Source: Volvox africanus (Eukaryota; Chlorophyta; Chlorophyceae; Chlamydomonadales; Volvocaceae). From it: a stretch of 64,000 nt of DNA. Shown in pieces: positions 46,301 through 56,285 of the stretch. The translations under genes and the position numbers were made by a program. Numbering within the stretch: the stretch's first letter is position 1; every line of letters starts with the position of its first letter. The stretch spans positions 4,183,501 to 4,247,500 of the forward strand of contig BSDZ01000079.1 in assembly GCA_030268105.1 (NCBI GenBank), written 5' to 3'. The notes beneath the pieces were generated by a model. The model searched no databases, had not been told where the DNA came from, and saw only the letters and a list, made by a program, of their open reading frames with translations.

Positions 46301-46682
46301 GCCGCATGCGAAGCAGATCTAAAGCGTCGCCACTCGCGGCATTGAGGGCTGCCCATGGGTCGGCGCTGCCAACCCCGCCGTCCTGTCGGGACAGTGCCGC
46401 CTCACCTAGAGCCATGGCTGCAACGTGCTCTCCGCCACTGGGACTGCCGTTGCTGTCTTTTCCGCCTGCAATAAGTCCACCCTTACCACCGATACCCATG
46501 GCGTCATCATCATCATCATCATCGTCATCATTATTAAAGTCAGATACGCCCACATCTCCGTCATCGCGGCCAAACTCTAAACTGCGTCGCAAGCCCACGG
46601 CTTCATTGGAAGGCACTGACCCCAGCGCCGCCGATGGCGCCGCCGCTGCCGCACCCGCCACCGAGGAGTAGCTGTGCTGCAT
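29932..46682 (-). CDS. Large WD-repeat-like protein (30 exons, 1,817 aa)
   Basis: Function not recognised. Exons: 45903-46682, 44846-44927, 44554-44631, 44192-44274, 43695-43861, 43069-43303, 42422-42709, 42017-42190, 41482-41511, 40874-40999, 39869-40082, 39765-39799, 39107-39223, 38536-38625, 38147-38359, 37657-37788, 37324-37483, 36575-36897, 36233-36367, 35923-36015, 35397-35501, 34826-34879, 34414-34551, 33553-33838, 33202-33287, 32443-32601, 31985-32116, 31579-31643, 31018-31172, 29932-30650. The lengths sum to an intact frame. Residues 1-260 are low-complexity with an Asp run; 260-900 is acidic and helical. From about 905, WD-like blades appear (SASPNGAFLAVGT, FAWSADSYQLASLDASSTLRMW, RGHNSHIVF...DASGRVNVW, VEIYDHS). 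The last ~180 residues are Pro/Ala-rich. No BEACH or kinase motif is seen. The start may lie upstream, because CAG at 46,680 could be an acceptor. Confidence 0.7.
30562..30774. repeat. Duplicated segment, copy 1 (terminal exon of WD gene)
   Basis: This 213-base stretch spans the acceptor and first ~30 codons of the WD gene's last exon plus upstream intron. It recurs in the same orientation at 39378-39592 with only a few substitutions and small indels. Here the copy is functional: its acceptor at 30651 joins in phase to exon 31018-31172. Confidence 0.9.
32926..33048. other. Two copies of palindrome GACCCATGGGTC
   Basis: Perfect 12-base palindromes lie at 32930-32941 and 33037-33048 within one WD-gene intron. 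Others in the window are at 24127, 40831 and 53077, with many one-mismatch forms. Confidence 0.9.
34199..34370 (-). repeat. Dispersed repeat family, copy A
   Basis: About 170 bases in an intron of the WD gene match, in reverse complement, a block at about 50,911-51,098, and match in the same orientation a block at about 57,919-58,115. Shared landmarks are TAGTGGCCACGGGTGAAG at one end and GATGAGGGTGCCCCG in the middle. It is probably a non-autonomous transposable element; terminal repeats were not identified. Confidence 0.8.
34913..35387. repeat. (CCCTCT)n array, about 78 units
   Basis: An almost pure hexanucleotide array of about 470 bases, with one register slip near 35,303-35,312. It lies in the WD-gene intron just 3' of exon 35397-35501, so the sense transcript carries the purine strand (AGAGGG)n. 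Long Ser-Pro, Glu-Gly and Arg-Gly reading frames across it are artefacts of the period. Confidence 0.97.
35637..35765. repeat. (CACATA)n microsatellite
   Basis: Imperfect CACATA/CACGCA tracts in the WD-gene intron between exons 35923-36015 and 35397-35501. Confidence 0.85.
37807..37922. repeat. GGTGGA / GGGGGA purine-rich minisatellite
   Basis: Alternating blocks of (GGTGGA)n and (GGGGGA)n immediately 5' (in gene sense) of exon 37657-37788, inside the WD-gene intron. In the sense strand this forms a long pyrimidine tract leading to the acceptor. Confidence 0.85.
38819..39019. repeat. (AATAT)n satellite, about 200 bases
   Basis: A pentanucleotide AATAT run with a single substitution near 38,949, flanked by TA-rich sequence, within the WD-gene intron between exons 39107-39223 and 38536-38625. 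Essentially GC-free, in sharp contrast with the surrounding exons. Confidence 0.95.
39378..39592. repeat. Duplicated segment, copy 2 (intronic pseudo-exon)
   Basis: This near-identical copy of 30562-30774 lies inside the WD-gene intron between exons 39765-39799 and 39107-39223. It retains the splice acceptor and about 25 codons of the terminal exon (…VAPNVECLNAEKSFVAVN) and then diverges. It is probably a recent intragenic duplication. Confidence 0.9.
40205..40515. repeat. (TATGTG)n microsatellite, about 310 bases
   Basis: TATGTT, TATGTG and TATATGTG units in the WD-gene intron between exons 40874-40999 and 39869-40082. Val/Tyr/Cys-rich reading frames across it are artefacts. Confidence 0.95.
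41632..41695. repeat. Perfect 20-bp stem hairpin, 24-base loop
   Basis: 41632-41651 and 41676-41695 are exact reverse complements (ATGGTCCATCAAAGAGGTCA). The stem extends a few more bases after one mismatch. The loop itself contains a GTCCGGAC palindrome. It sits in the WD-gene intron between exons 42017-42190 and 41482-41511. Confidence 0.9.
45105..45600. other. AT-rich island in intron 1 of WD gene
   Basis: About 500 bases that are strongly AT-rich, with many A and T runs, sit between GC-rich coding exons. No coding frame or terminal repeat is seen. An organelle-derived insert or an old element is possible. Confidence 0.6.
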
Positions 46683-47703
46683 CAATGCCAGTGCATCGTG
46701 ACTGTCTGCATTGCCAGTGCCAGGAACCGCTTAGATGCCTCGCTCATTGCATCCCGAGTCGACCCATATCAGTGCCGTAGATACCCGGACCTGAGGTCTA
46801 GTCTGAGGACTGGCGAATACGGCAGCATATGAATGTACGGTAGCGTACGGCAAATGCATATCCTGTAAGTGGATTCGTGGAAGGGAGCAACATGCGTCGA
46901 TATGGGGTGCCAGGTACGGGTTCCACGCAGAGCACGGCAGCACGCGGCAAGGAAGTGAGCTACGGCGAGCGACAGGTTTAATCTGTCGAGGGACGTTGGG
47001 CGGGCCGCGACGTGCATGAAATTACAAGTGGAAGCTCCTGCGCCTGACCCTTTGCGCCCGGGGCCGGTCTTTGATGATCTACCTGTGCCTTACCTCCTGA
47101 TGCTGACCACCAAGGTCTTCGGCATGCACCTCCACCTGCTCATGTCATTTTGTAATGGCTCTTACTTTGCCTTTGAATTTCCTATTCGCTTCTCAGTAGG
47201 AAATCATTTGCCAATTAACGGTGTCGCAGGTACACAGCTGGATTGTTAATGCGAAGTAATAATTATTTGACATTATGTCATACGCATGTGCTTGCATTGC
47301 GAATTGTTAATTCAGAGGTAACAGATATCATGCCGATGTACATCGAAAGGTCAACTCTTAAACCAAATAATGCATCATTGAGGCAGCTTATCTCACTTAA
47401 ACGTCTTATGTTCGTTTTGTGTTACTAGTTAACCATTTGGAAGAAAACTGCTTGTAGCTTGGTTAATTGCTACTTGCTTAAAGTCCAAACGTCTGCTTCC
47501 ATTTAAACAAATCCGAAGAATGAGATATTCATTTTATATTATCTAAGTTTCTGTCTTCCGATATCTTGCCCTCTCCCACGTAGCCTTAGTTGTCCCAGCA
47601 GGCGGTTAGTCATGCGACGTAAAGCAAGCGAAGACGCATTATACAGCTCTCCTACAACAGCTCAGTAACCTATAACATATTTATTTGTCTGTTGCCATCA
47701 AGG
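46683..47703. promoter_or_regulatory. Divergent intergenic region
   Basis: This lies between the start of the WD gene (minus, 46682) and that of the TPR gene (plus, 47704). A possible upstream exon for the WD gene exists near 47,093-47,143 (minus: an ATG followed by 15 codons and a GTAAGG donor) but was not joined. From about 47,250 to 47,690 the sequence is AT-rich and gene-free, and probably contains the TPR gene 5' UTR. No named element was recognised. Confidence 0.45.
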
Positions 47704-50494
47704 ATGGGCAAGCGGCGGGGTCAAGGAGAGCCCCGGGAGGATCAATATGGCGACTTTGGCAACTCTCAGGACAAGCAGCATTTTTCAGGCTTTAGCAGTG
47801 GAAAAGGCCTGACGGGTGGCGGATCTGCCGGTGGCTCCAGGAAAGGCGGCGACGTCACTTTCCAGCGACAGATGCCAAAGTTTCTTCAGAAGTACTCGCA
47901 CCTAATGGGCAAGACAGCGGCTGACGAGGAGGAGCCCGTGGTCTTTGGCGGAGACGGCAAAGAGGGTGCTGTGGGGCAGGGGCCCAACGCTGAGGAGGAG
48001 GCAGGGGAGGAGGAGGAGAACATTGAGGTGGTGAGCACAGAGCCTGGTTTGCGCGACGTGAAGCCGCGCAGAACGCACGCCGCCACTGTAAGGTGGGGCG
48101 ACCGCCTGCGCTCCCTTGCAAAGCAATGCATTTTCTTGTAGGAAGCGCTGAAGCGAGCCATGGCGGACAATCCGGAGCTGGCCCGGGAGTTCGAGGGCAC
48201 TCTTGCCAGCAAGGTGCGGTGTGTCGCTCTCCTTTGGTATAGCCTCTATGGTTGCAAACACCAGATTGGGGTACGTCAAGAGGGCACGCGTCGTTCGCGC
48301 CTTTGAAAGCCATATACACACACCACTTTCTCCCTTCCCTCTCCCTCTCCCTCTCCCTCTCCCTCTCCCTCTCCCTCTCCCTCTCCCTCTCCCTCTCCCT
48401 CTCCCTCTCCCTCTCCCTCTCCCTCTCCCTCTCCCTCTCCCTCTCCCTCTCCCTCTCCCTCTCCCTCTCCCTCTCCCTCTCCCTCTCCCTCTCCCTCTCC
48501 CTCTCCCTCTCCCTCTCCCTCTCCCTCTCCCTCTCCCTCTCCCTCTCCCTCTCCCTCTCCCTCTCCCTCTCCCTCTCCCTCTCCCTCTCCCTCTCCCTCT
48601 CCCTCTCCCTCTCCCTCTCCCTCTCCCTCTCCCTCTCCCTCTCCCTCTCCCTCTCCCTCTCCCTCTCCCTCTCCCTCTCCCTCTCCCTCTCCCTCTCCCT
48701 CTCCCTCTCCCTCTCCCTCTCCCTCTCCCTCTCCCTCTCCCTCTCCCTCTCCCTCTCCCTCTCCCTCTCCCTCTCCCTCTCCCTCTCCCTCTCCCTCTCC
48801 CTCTCCCTCTCCCTCTCCCTTTCTCCCTCTCCCTTTCTCCCTCTCCCTCTCTCCCTCTCTATGTGCTGCCGGTCTGGTGGAGTCCATGAGGACCGGAGAG
48901 CGATGTGCGGCAATTCACTTTCCGTTCCCTCTCTGATCCAACACATCCGATTTCGTCCCTCTTCACATTGCGCGGTGACTCGGTGGCCTGCAGCTGAAGC
49001 AGGCGGAGGCGACCGAGGAGAAGGAGCGCGGAAACGCACTTTTTGGGCGCAAAATGTACGATGAGGCTATCAAGAGCTTCACTCGCTGCATTGAACTGGA
49101 CCCTAGGTACAGCTCAACTGACTCGTGGGTTGATTGCGTGTTTTACGCAAGAGCCTGGCGAGCGGGGGTATCTAGGGTGATGCTGTTGTGGTCGCACATC
49201 AAGACATCGAGACATACACATGGTAACACAATTTTGAATATACCACACAAATGGGCGGCGGCAGGTGCATCCCCGCATCTGACTGCGGTCGCTTCACCAT
49301 CTCTCCCGCATGTTTGCTTGTGCCAAAGCACCTGGATTACTAGTAGCAAATGCATTGTGTCCCCTTGTCGTCGAGCCTTCTTTGTTGTAAAACCCTAAAC
49401 CCCAAAATCCTAAGCCCAATCCAAAGCGTCCACTGGTCATCAGCATAATCGCACCACCACCGACAACCGGTCACAACCTCGGTCAAACCGACAACCTTCC
49501 TAACCGCCAATAACAGTTGCGAGGTGTACTACTCCAATCGCTCTGCGGCCTTAGCTGCTCTAGAGCGTTGGGACGAGGCAGCAGTGGATGCGCGGCGTGT
49601 GCTGGCGATGAAGCCGAACTGGGCAAAGGGCTGGGCCCGTCTGGGCGCAGCATGCATGGGGCTCAAGCTGTACGGTGATGCACGGGAGGCGTACGAAAAG
49701 GCGCTTCGAATCGAGCCGGACGATCAGGTGTTGCGGCGAGCTTGCGAGAAGGTGAGGGACGGATGCCGCCTGGGACCATGGCATGGCCTGAGGATGTCTT
49801 GTGGGATCTGGATCTGGATGAGGGTATGTGTTTGTGTGTGTCGGAGGGGAGGGCAGGGGACGGGACGGGACAGGACGGGACGGGAATATAAGGCCAGCTA
49901 CAAATTTTATCCTCTCTACCCTCAAGGCCATTGGTATTGTATGTTGAAACATCGGTGGTAGTTTCTGATGTCACACCGACCCCAAATGGAGCAGGGAGGC
50001 CACCAACCTTCTGTGGTTTTTAACCACCATCATCCTTTCATCGTATAAATTGTGAACACTTTTCAACATTCCAAACAACTCACTTTCCAGCTCAACTTCC
50101 CTATTGGGTCCTCTGAGAGGATTCCAACATCCACTGGCCTGTAACGGGGCCCCCTCCTGGAAGTGAACCAGGCACGCAGCCAATCCTCGCAACCATTATC
50201 TCTGCCATTATCTCGGTCATACAGGCCGAGACCATGGAATTGCAACAGATGCGGGAGGGCAAGCACACCTTTAAAAAGATGCGCACTGGGGGTGCTACTG
50301 CTGCTGCTACTGCTGCTGCTGCTGCTGCTACTGCTACTGTCAGCAGTGGGTTAGTCCAGGGTAACCTTCGTGACCCGCCACCCCCGGGTGGCGGAGGCGG
50401 AGGGAGAGGAGCCGGTGGAGACACCCACCGACCGAGAAGTAACTCCAACAAAAAAATCCTGTCTTTCGGGGACGAGGAGGACGACGAGCAATAA
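47704..50494 (+). CDS. TPR co-chaperone-like protein with KIAA1143/DUF4604-like ends (338 aa)
   Basis: Exons 47704-48030, 48142-48213, 48994-49106, 49517-49751 and 50225-50494, with all phases consistent. Residues 134-249 hold three TPR units. The dicarboxylate-clamp residues are all present: Lys and Asn in EKERGNALF, Asn in YYSNRSAAL, and Lys and Arg in AKGWARLGA. This predicts binding to the acidic C-terminal tails of Hsp70/Hsp90. The N-terminal part ([24 protein letters not shown], then an acidic EEEPVVF stretch) and the C-terminal end ([15 protein letters not shown]) resemble the start and end of KIAA1143/DUF4604 proteins, so the TPR module appears inserted between them. An Ala/Thr run (GCT/ACT repeats) lies near residue 275. 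Intron 2 contains a 525-base CCCTCT array. Location inferred as cytosol or nucleus. Confidence 0.85.
48334..48862. repeat. (CCCTCT)n array, about 86 units
   Basis: An almost pure hexanucleotide array in intron 2 of the TPR gene, with degenerate CCCTTTCT units at the 3' end. It has the same unit and strand as the array at 34,913, but here the gene's sense strand is the pyrimidine strand. Confidence 0.97.
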
Positions 50495-50910
50495 GACACA
50501 TGCTATGTATTTGGGTTGTCAAAGAAAGCGGTGGTGGTTGGGGGCCGGGAGCAAAATTAATAATAAGGAGAACACCAACAAAGCAGTCGATGGCTGCAGC
50601 CTCCGATATCGGGCACTGTCGGTAATCCGGCTTCTCGACCGGTCTCGCTCTGCCTCCTTCTGCCCCACAAGGGCCCACAATGGCCACGTGGACGCAAGCA
50701 CTGGCTGAGAGGTCCGTATTGACTCGTATTACTCCGCTACGTGGCTTAGTACATGGGGGAAGGGGGCCATGGTTGCTATGACACGACACCACACGGCGTC
50801 GCCTCTCCTCGCCTCCCTAAGACGCGCCTCCCTCCTTGTTGTGAGGCAACAGCACGACGACACGACCTCACAGCAGCAGGAAGGATGGCGGCATCATATG
50901 GATAGGGGGG

Positions 50911-51098
50911 TACATCACCCGTGGCCACTAACCTGGCAGTCCATACCTTCCTCGGTGTTTCGGGGCACCCTCATCCAGTCTCCCATGCCGACTTCTCCGA
51001 AATCAGTGGTTTTCCCAGGTTCAGCACCCACCACCAGCATCCAGCGGAATCTGCCGAATCAACTAAGGCGTCAACTCCGCTACTGGTCAGCTCGCAGG
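50911..51098 (+). repeat. Dispersed repeat family, copy B
   Basis: Homologous, in opposite orientation, to copies A (34,199) and C (57,919). It shares CACCCGTGGCCACTA, GGGGCACCCTCATCC and GGAATCTGCCG blocks in the same order. B and C share an extension (TACTGGTCAGCTCGCAG-like) that copy A lacks. Confidence 0.8.
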
Positions 51099-51502
51099 TC
51101 ACTTTAATTGGGGTCGTCACCGTCCATCGACATGGGGGCACCCTGCCCTAATCTTTAGGGACTTTGTCCCGCTCTCAGTCGGGGTAGAACCAGGAACTCC
51201 AGGGGCATATTAGTCGTGCCATAACAGTCGTGCCTGAACACCATATGTTTGGCCGAGCCGGAGCTCCACCAGCCGGAGCAGGCCTGCCTTTCCGCGTACA
51301 GGTCCTGGTAGATATAGACCGCGCGGGAAGGCAGCTCACAGGTCTAAGCTTGTTGTAACAAGGGAAATTAATGTAGTGCATTACTTAGCCCGGCGAAACT
51401 GCCTATATGGGAGATTTTTATGGATAAGGCGGATAGCTCTGAGCCTCTGACCCATGCGTTGTTTGGAATACACGGAATAAACCTGTGTAGTCCCAGAGAG
51501 AC

Positions 51503-51503
<1 letters not shown>

Positions 51504-51560
<57 letters not shown>
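51504..51560. repeat. (GA)n microsatellite
   Basis: A GAGA tract of about 55 bases with few interruptions, in intergenic DNA upstream of the low-complexity protein gene. Confidence 0.9.
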
Positions 51561-51561
<1 letters not shown>

Positions 51562-52164
51562 GGAAAGGAGAGATAGACAAAACTTGAAAATAGAACTGAC
51601 GAAACGACGAACCCGTAATTCGGCATGGGAAATAAAGGCATTGATCTGAGGACGTAACGTATTCGCCCATGACAAACTGAACGAATCAAATTTACTTTCA
51701 TGAGCTGCATCGATCCAACCAAGGTCAACAACCCTTGGAACAGCTTACGACAAGACCATAGCGATTTAGAGATAGATAAAGAGAGCACAACACGGGTCAA
51801 TCAAGCTTCTGGACCTTTCGAAAGGAAAGGACCATTGCGCCATCAGGGCTCGTGGTTACGACCCGTGGGTCACGGATCTGTTTGAAAAGCACCAGTCCTG
51901 AAGCTTCATTCGCTACTTTTTTAACTATGTTTACTGATTTCGCTTGAGATGTGTTGAAATGTTTTCAAAGTTGCCATGTCCTCTATCTGTCGTAATCCTG
52001 CAATGATTTGGCTAATACGCACTTAAAAGGCTCTGCTGCTTTCCTACTCTCGAAGTAAACTAACATCTCGTGTATTCGCAAGTTAAGATCTATTAGTGTT
52101 AGAGCGCGGTATCATCTTCGTCGTCATCTTCATCTTCGTCGTCCTAGTCATCTTTGCAAAAGAA

Positions 52165-55100
52165 ATGCACGAGCCATCAGCAGCAGCGGCGGAGGGTCCG
52201 GGCCGCCCTGGCCGGCAGCAAGAGAGACACTCCCGGCAGTTACTGGTCGTTTCGCCGTTCAGCACACCACCACCACCACCATTACCACCAGCAGCAGGTA
52301 AAGAAGAACAAGAAGACGGAAAAGGAGGAGGAGGAGGACCCATACCCGGCGTAATCATCAACAGGCGGCACGATGGTGCTGGTGATCTTCCTCGTATCCC
52401 TAGTTATAGTCCAAAACGCTCGTGGGCGGAGGCGTCGGAGGCGGAGGCGGAGGTGGAGGTGGGAAACCACGTCGGGACCGTCCTGACGATAATCTCTGGA
52501 GGCCGCGGCCCATTCGCCCGTCATTATGCAAATAATGGAAGTCCCATGGGTCTGCTTTCCGACGGCGGCAGTCACTGCTCCAGCTCCAGCGACGGCGCGG
52601 GAACGTCGGCCTACATGACGGCGGCTGACAAGTACGACAACACCAACATTGGCATCCTGCCGCCGCTGCCGTTCCCACTACTCGTCCCTCCAGGGGGTGG
52701 TGCTCCAGGGGATGGTGCTCCAGGGAGCGGGTCAGCCGTGCACGGGTTGGGCCGTCTTATTGGCGACGGTGACGTTGGGGCGCTTCCCGATACGGCCAGC
52801 ATTGCTGCTGGCGGCAGCGGCAGGCTCATGGCGGCGGTCGCCGCGGGCGGTGGGCTCGGCAGTAACGGGCATGTTGGCGTCGTTGGCGGCGCGAAAGAAT
52901 CATGCTGGGAAACCGAGCAACTTGGCCACGACCAGCATCACTATCTGCACCCCTTCCAGTGCCACCCACGTCATAGCCAGTCCCCGCTTACGCCGTCACT
53001 GCGTGAGAACCAGGGCGCACAGCGCCACTTCCACTCGCCTGGACTCCCGCAGTCCGAGGATGAACCTTGCGGCATTGACCCATGGGTCTCAAGGAAAAAT
53101 AAGGCCCAGGAGGTAGACCCATCGTGGCGGACAACACAACTGGCGAAGACCAACGATGACACGTCCGCCAACGCCAATGCAGTCGTACAGCAGGTGGTTT
53201 TGGGTCGAGGGGGCGATGTGAGTGTAGCCGTTGTCGCAGACGCTACTGTCGGCAGCGGCGGCGCCGCAATCCTCTCATTGGCGGACTTGCCGAGATTGTC
53301 GCTGCGGCCGCTGCTGCCGCCGCCGTCACTACCAGCACAGGCGCAGCAGCCGGCGCGGCGGCGCCCCTGGGGTTCCGACAGACCTACGGGTCACACACGG
53401 AAGATGGAGAAGCCGTACGATCTGGGCCCTATGAATGAAAGCACTGGTACTGCTGCTACCGCTGACATGACAACAGCACGGTTACGGCATGGTTACAATG
53501 AGCACCAACGAGGAGGTAGTCCCGGTCCCCCGTCTGGCTCAGGGGACGATCAGGGTACGGGCATCGGACCGTACACTGTACGACAATTCTGGCCGCTGCT
53601 GCTCCGTCCGCATCCATCTGTTCCGTCTTCAACCGGCATTGACCGCGGCGGAGATGGAGGCGGCAGTAGCGACAGGGATGTAGCTAGGAAATTTGGAAGG
53701 TGCTGTACGGCCAGGGATGTTGCCGGAAGTGTCACAGGTGGCGCAGGCGCTGCTAACCTCGCTGTTGCGTACGACAATTGCGATAGCGGCGATGGTGCCG
53801 GCAACGACGGTGATGGTCACACTCTCGGTGGGGCCACCGCCAGGTCCAATGGCGTCAATGGCGGTGTTGGCGGCAGTTCTGGGTACGCATCCGACACTGG
53901 CATGAGCAGTAGCGGCAGTAGTGCCGTACACTCGCTTTATATGGCTGACGTACAATACCCAAACCCTCAGCGCCAGCACATTCAGGCCCCGTCATCAAGA
54001 CAGACGCTGCTGCAGGCGCCGCCTCCTCCGCCACAGCATGAGCTGCAGCTACAGCGCGGGCTGCCCGCGCTAGCAGGGCAGCGGCAGCGTCGCAGCCACC
54101 GCCGCTGCCTTAGCCACGCAGCCCCCGGCCGTGCTCCCAGACACCGTGGAATCGGCCGGCCCGCCGGCGGCACGATGGAGGTAGGTATGAGGTGGTTTTC
54201 GAAACGATGCAAGTGATGTAAAAGTGTACGGCACTTGACCGTAATCCGTTGGCAGGGAATTAAGAAAGCTGCGGGGAAGGTACTTCAGGCCCCAATAGTG
54301 GGGCATGGCATGTGTGCGGGGCTTTCCTCCGTCCTTGTACACCATGAGTTATAACGAACTAACTAGTCGCCGTACAACAGATACAACAGTTACGTCATTC
54401 CACATTTTTTTCTCGTCCCATCCCGATAACATTTCCACAGACTGTGCCGTCCGCAGAGGTAGTGAACTTGCCTGCCGCGGCTGGTGATGATGGCCCGGGC
54501 CAGCAAGCTGCGGCGGCTGCGGCAGTGAAGGCGACGGCGGAGGGGGGAGAGGAGGAGGAAGCTGATGAAGCTGAGGGGGCTGAGGGTGTAACCGTTGGGG
54601 CACCAGCGGATATGGAGGTGGATCAAACGGCCATAGCAGTATTTGACGACTTGATGGAGACAACGGACTTTACTGATGATCCGCAACGACCTACCCGACC
54701 GCTTCGAGAGGGTCACTGGCTCAGCCGGGCAGCTACAGCCCGCGGCCGGCGGCTGGGCGGCGGTGGAGACGGTGGCAGTCGTGGACTGGAGTCCCGATAC
54801 TGGCCCGCGACGGCGGCGGCGGCGGCGGCAGCGTCACCACCACTACAGCAGCTGTTGCCACCGTTGCAGGTGCTACTGCCGCTGCCACTGCTACAGCCGC
54901 AGTTGCTGGCTGCCGGCAGCGGGTTCTCGACGGAAGCCCGCCGCCGCCGCCGGCCGCTATCTGCTGCTGATGATTTTGATGCGGGAGTAGCGGCCACTGG
55001 CGGCGACGGCGCCGGCAGGAGTGGCGGCAATCCATTACTGAAGCGCCGCCGCCGTTGTGTTTGGGACGAGCGTGCTGCGCTAGCTGCTAATGCCGCCGTT

Positions 55101-56285
55101 ATCAATGGAACTTTATCGCAGTACGTCAGGACGATGAGTCTCAACCCGCCGCCGCCGTCCTCTACAGAGCAGCGGCTGCCGTTACCCCATTGGCGGTATC
55201 GGTCCACACTTCCGTTTCTATCGCTGCCAGGATCGCCGCCATCGCTACCACTGGCCACTGCCATCACCACCACCACTGCTCCCATCGCGTCACCGGCACC
55301 ACCGCACCAATACCAACACCAACACCCAAATCCACCGTATGTGGCCGTACCACCCACGCCAACGGCGAACACCTCCAACACTGCGACAACTTCCAACTTG
55401 ATAGGGTGGAGACCGGCTGTAGCACCTAACGGTTCTGATGTGTACGACGGGACGGCCACCAACCCAATGGGCTTTCCCCTTGCACCCGAGCAGCACCGGG
55501 TTCATCCGCAGTGGATCACCAGCGCTCCCATGATGTCGGCTGGACTTTCATTTCCGCCCGTACTTCCGAGTTTTCCGTACTGTGACATGTCTTTGCAGCC
55601 TGCACTAATGGCGGCGGCCGCCACGGCATCGACTGGAGCGGCGGCGGCGCTGCAGGCGCAGCTCGCCACTGACATTTGCGGCGGCTGCTACGCCGGCGAG
55701 TGGGCGGCTCCTGCTATTACCGCCTCGTCCGCCGTTGCCGCTACAGCCGCCGCCGCCGCTGCCTCGGCAACGGCTGCGGCCGCGGGTCGTAACACGCAGG
55801 CGGATGGAGCGGATACGTCCACCGTTCAACAGCCAGTGGTGCCGCCCCTGGAGTACGGCGGCCATCTACTTATACAGCGGCTCGGCGCCACAAGGTCGCA
55901 TGACTTGTTGCATCAGCATCAGCATCAGCAGGAGCAACAGCAGCAGGAGCAACAGAAGCAGCAGCAGGGTGAGGAAGATACTTATGATGATCAGCGCAAT
56001 CATCAGCGTGGCGCTGAGTGGCTGAGGTTTCGCGGGGCAGAGGTCGTTGGGGGATGGCAGGGACTGACCAAGCGATATGAAGTTGATGAGGGGGTGAAGG
56101 AGGAGGCGTCGCCGCCATGTCCTGGTGACCTGCCGCCCGCCCAGCTGGGCCCTATACCACCCACTGAGGTTCTGGATTCAGAGCTGCTGCCCTCCCTCGC
56201 AGAACGGCGCAGCCAGTCCATCCAGCCGGTGGGTTCACGGCCCACAGCGTCTTCTGGAAGGGATGGAGAGGGAGACTGGGGATAA
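52165..56285 (+). CDS. Large low-complexity protein, 2 exons (1,286 aa)
   Basis: Not recognised. Exon 52165-54180 ends at GTAGGT, the acceptor is at 54,440, and exon 54441-56285 ends in TAA; the junction keeps frame. The first in-frame ATG is at 52165. The frame is open upstream to 52087 and would encode a very hydrophobic 19-residue stretch, so an unseen upstream exon joined through an AG near 52,095-52,102 would add a membrane-spanning segment. The protein is rich in Gly, Ala, Ser, Pro and Gln, with a His/Gln run (about residue 1155), an acidic patch after 54,540 and short basic clusters (KRRRRCVWDERAALAANAA). No catalytic or DNA-binding domain is seen. The uninterrupted 2.0- and 1.8-kb frames, the GC-rich composition and the splice signals support a real gene. 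A regulatory or scaffold role is possible but unproven. Confidence 0.6.

Larger units (their letters stand above)
50495..52164. other. Intergenic region with repeats
   Basis: This holds the 3' flank of the TPR gene, copy B of the dispersed repeat (about 50,911-51,098), a possible LTR-like remnant around 51,345-51,500 (TGTTGTAACAAGG near one end, AATAAA near the other) and a (GA)n tract at 51,505-51,556. A purine/pyrimidine-biased GTCGTCATCTTC repeat begins at 52,110. No gene was recognised. Confidence 0.45.

Noticed and set aside
47855..49064. Arg-Glu, Leu-Pro and Leu-Ser repeat proteins over the second CCCTCT array
   Set aside because: Same artefact of the hexamer. The array lies in intron 2 of the TPR gene, whose flanking exons join in frame.
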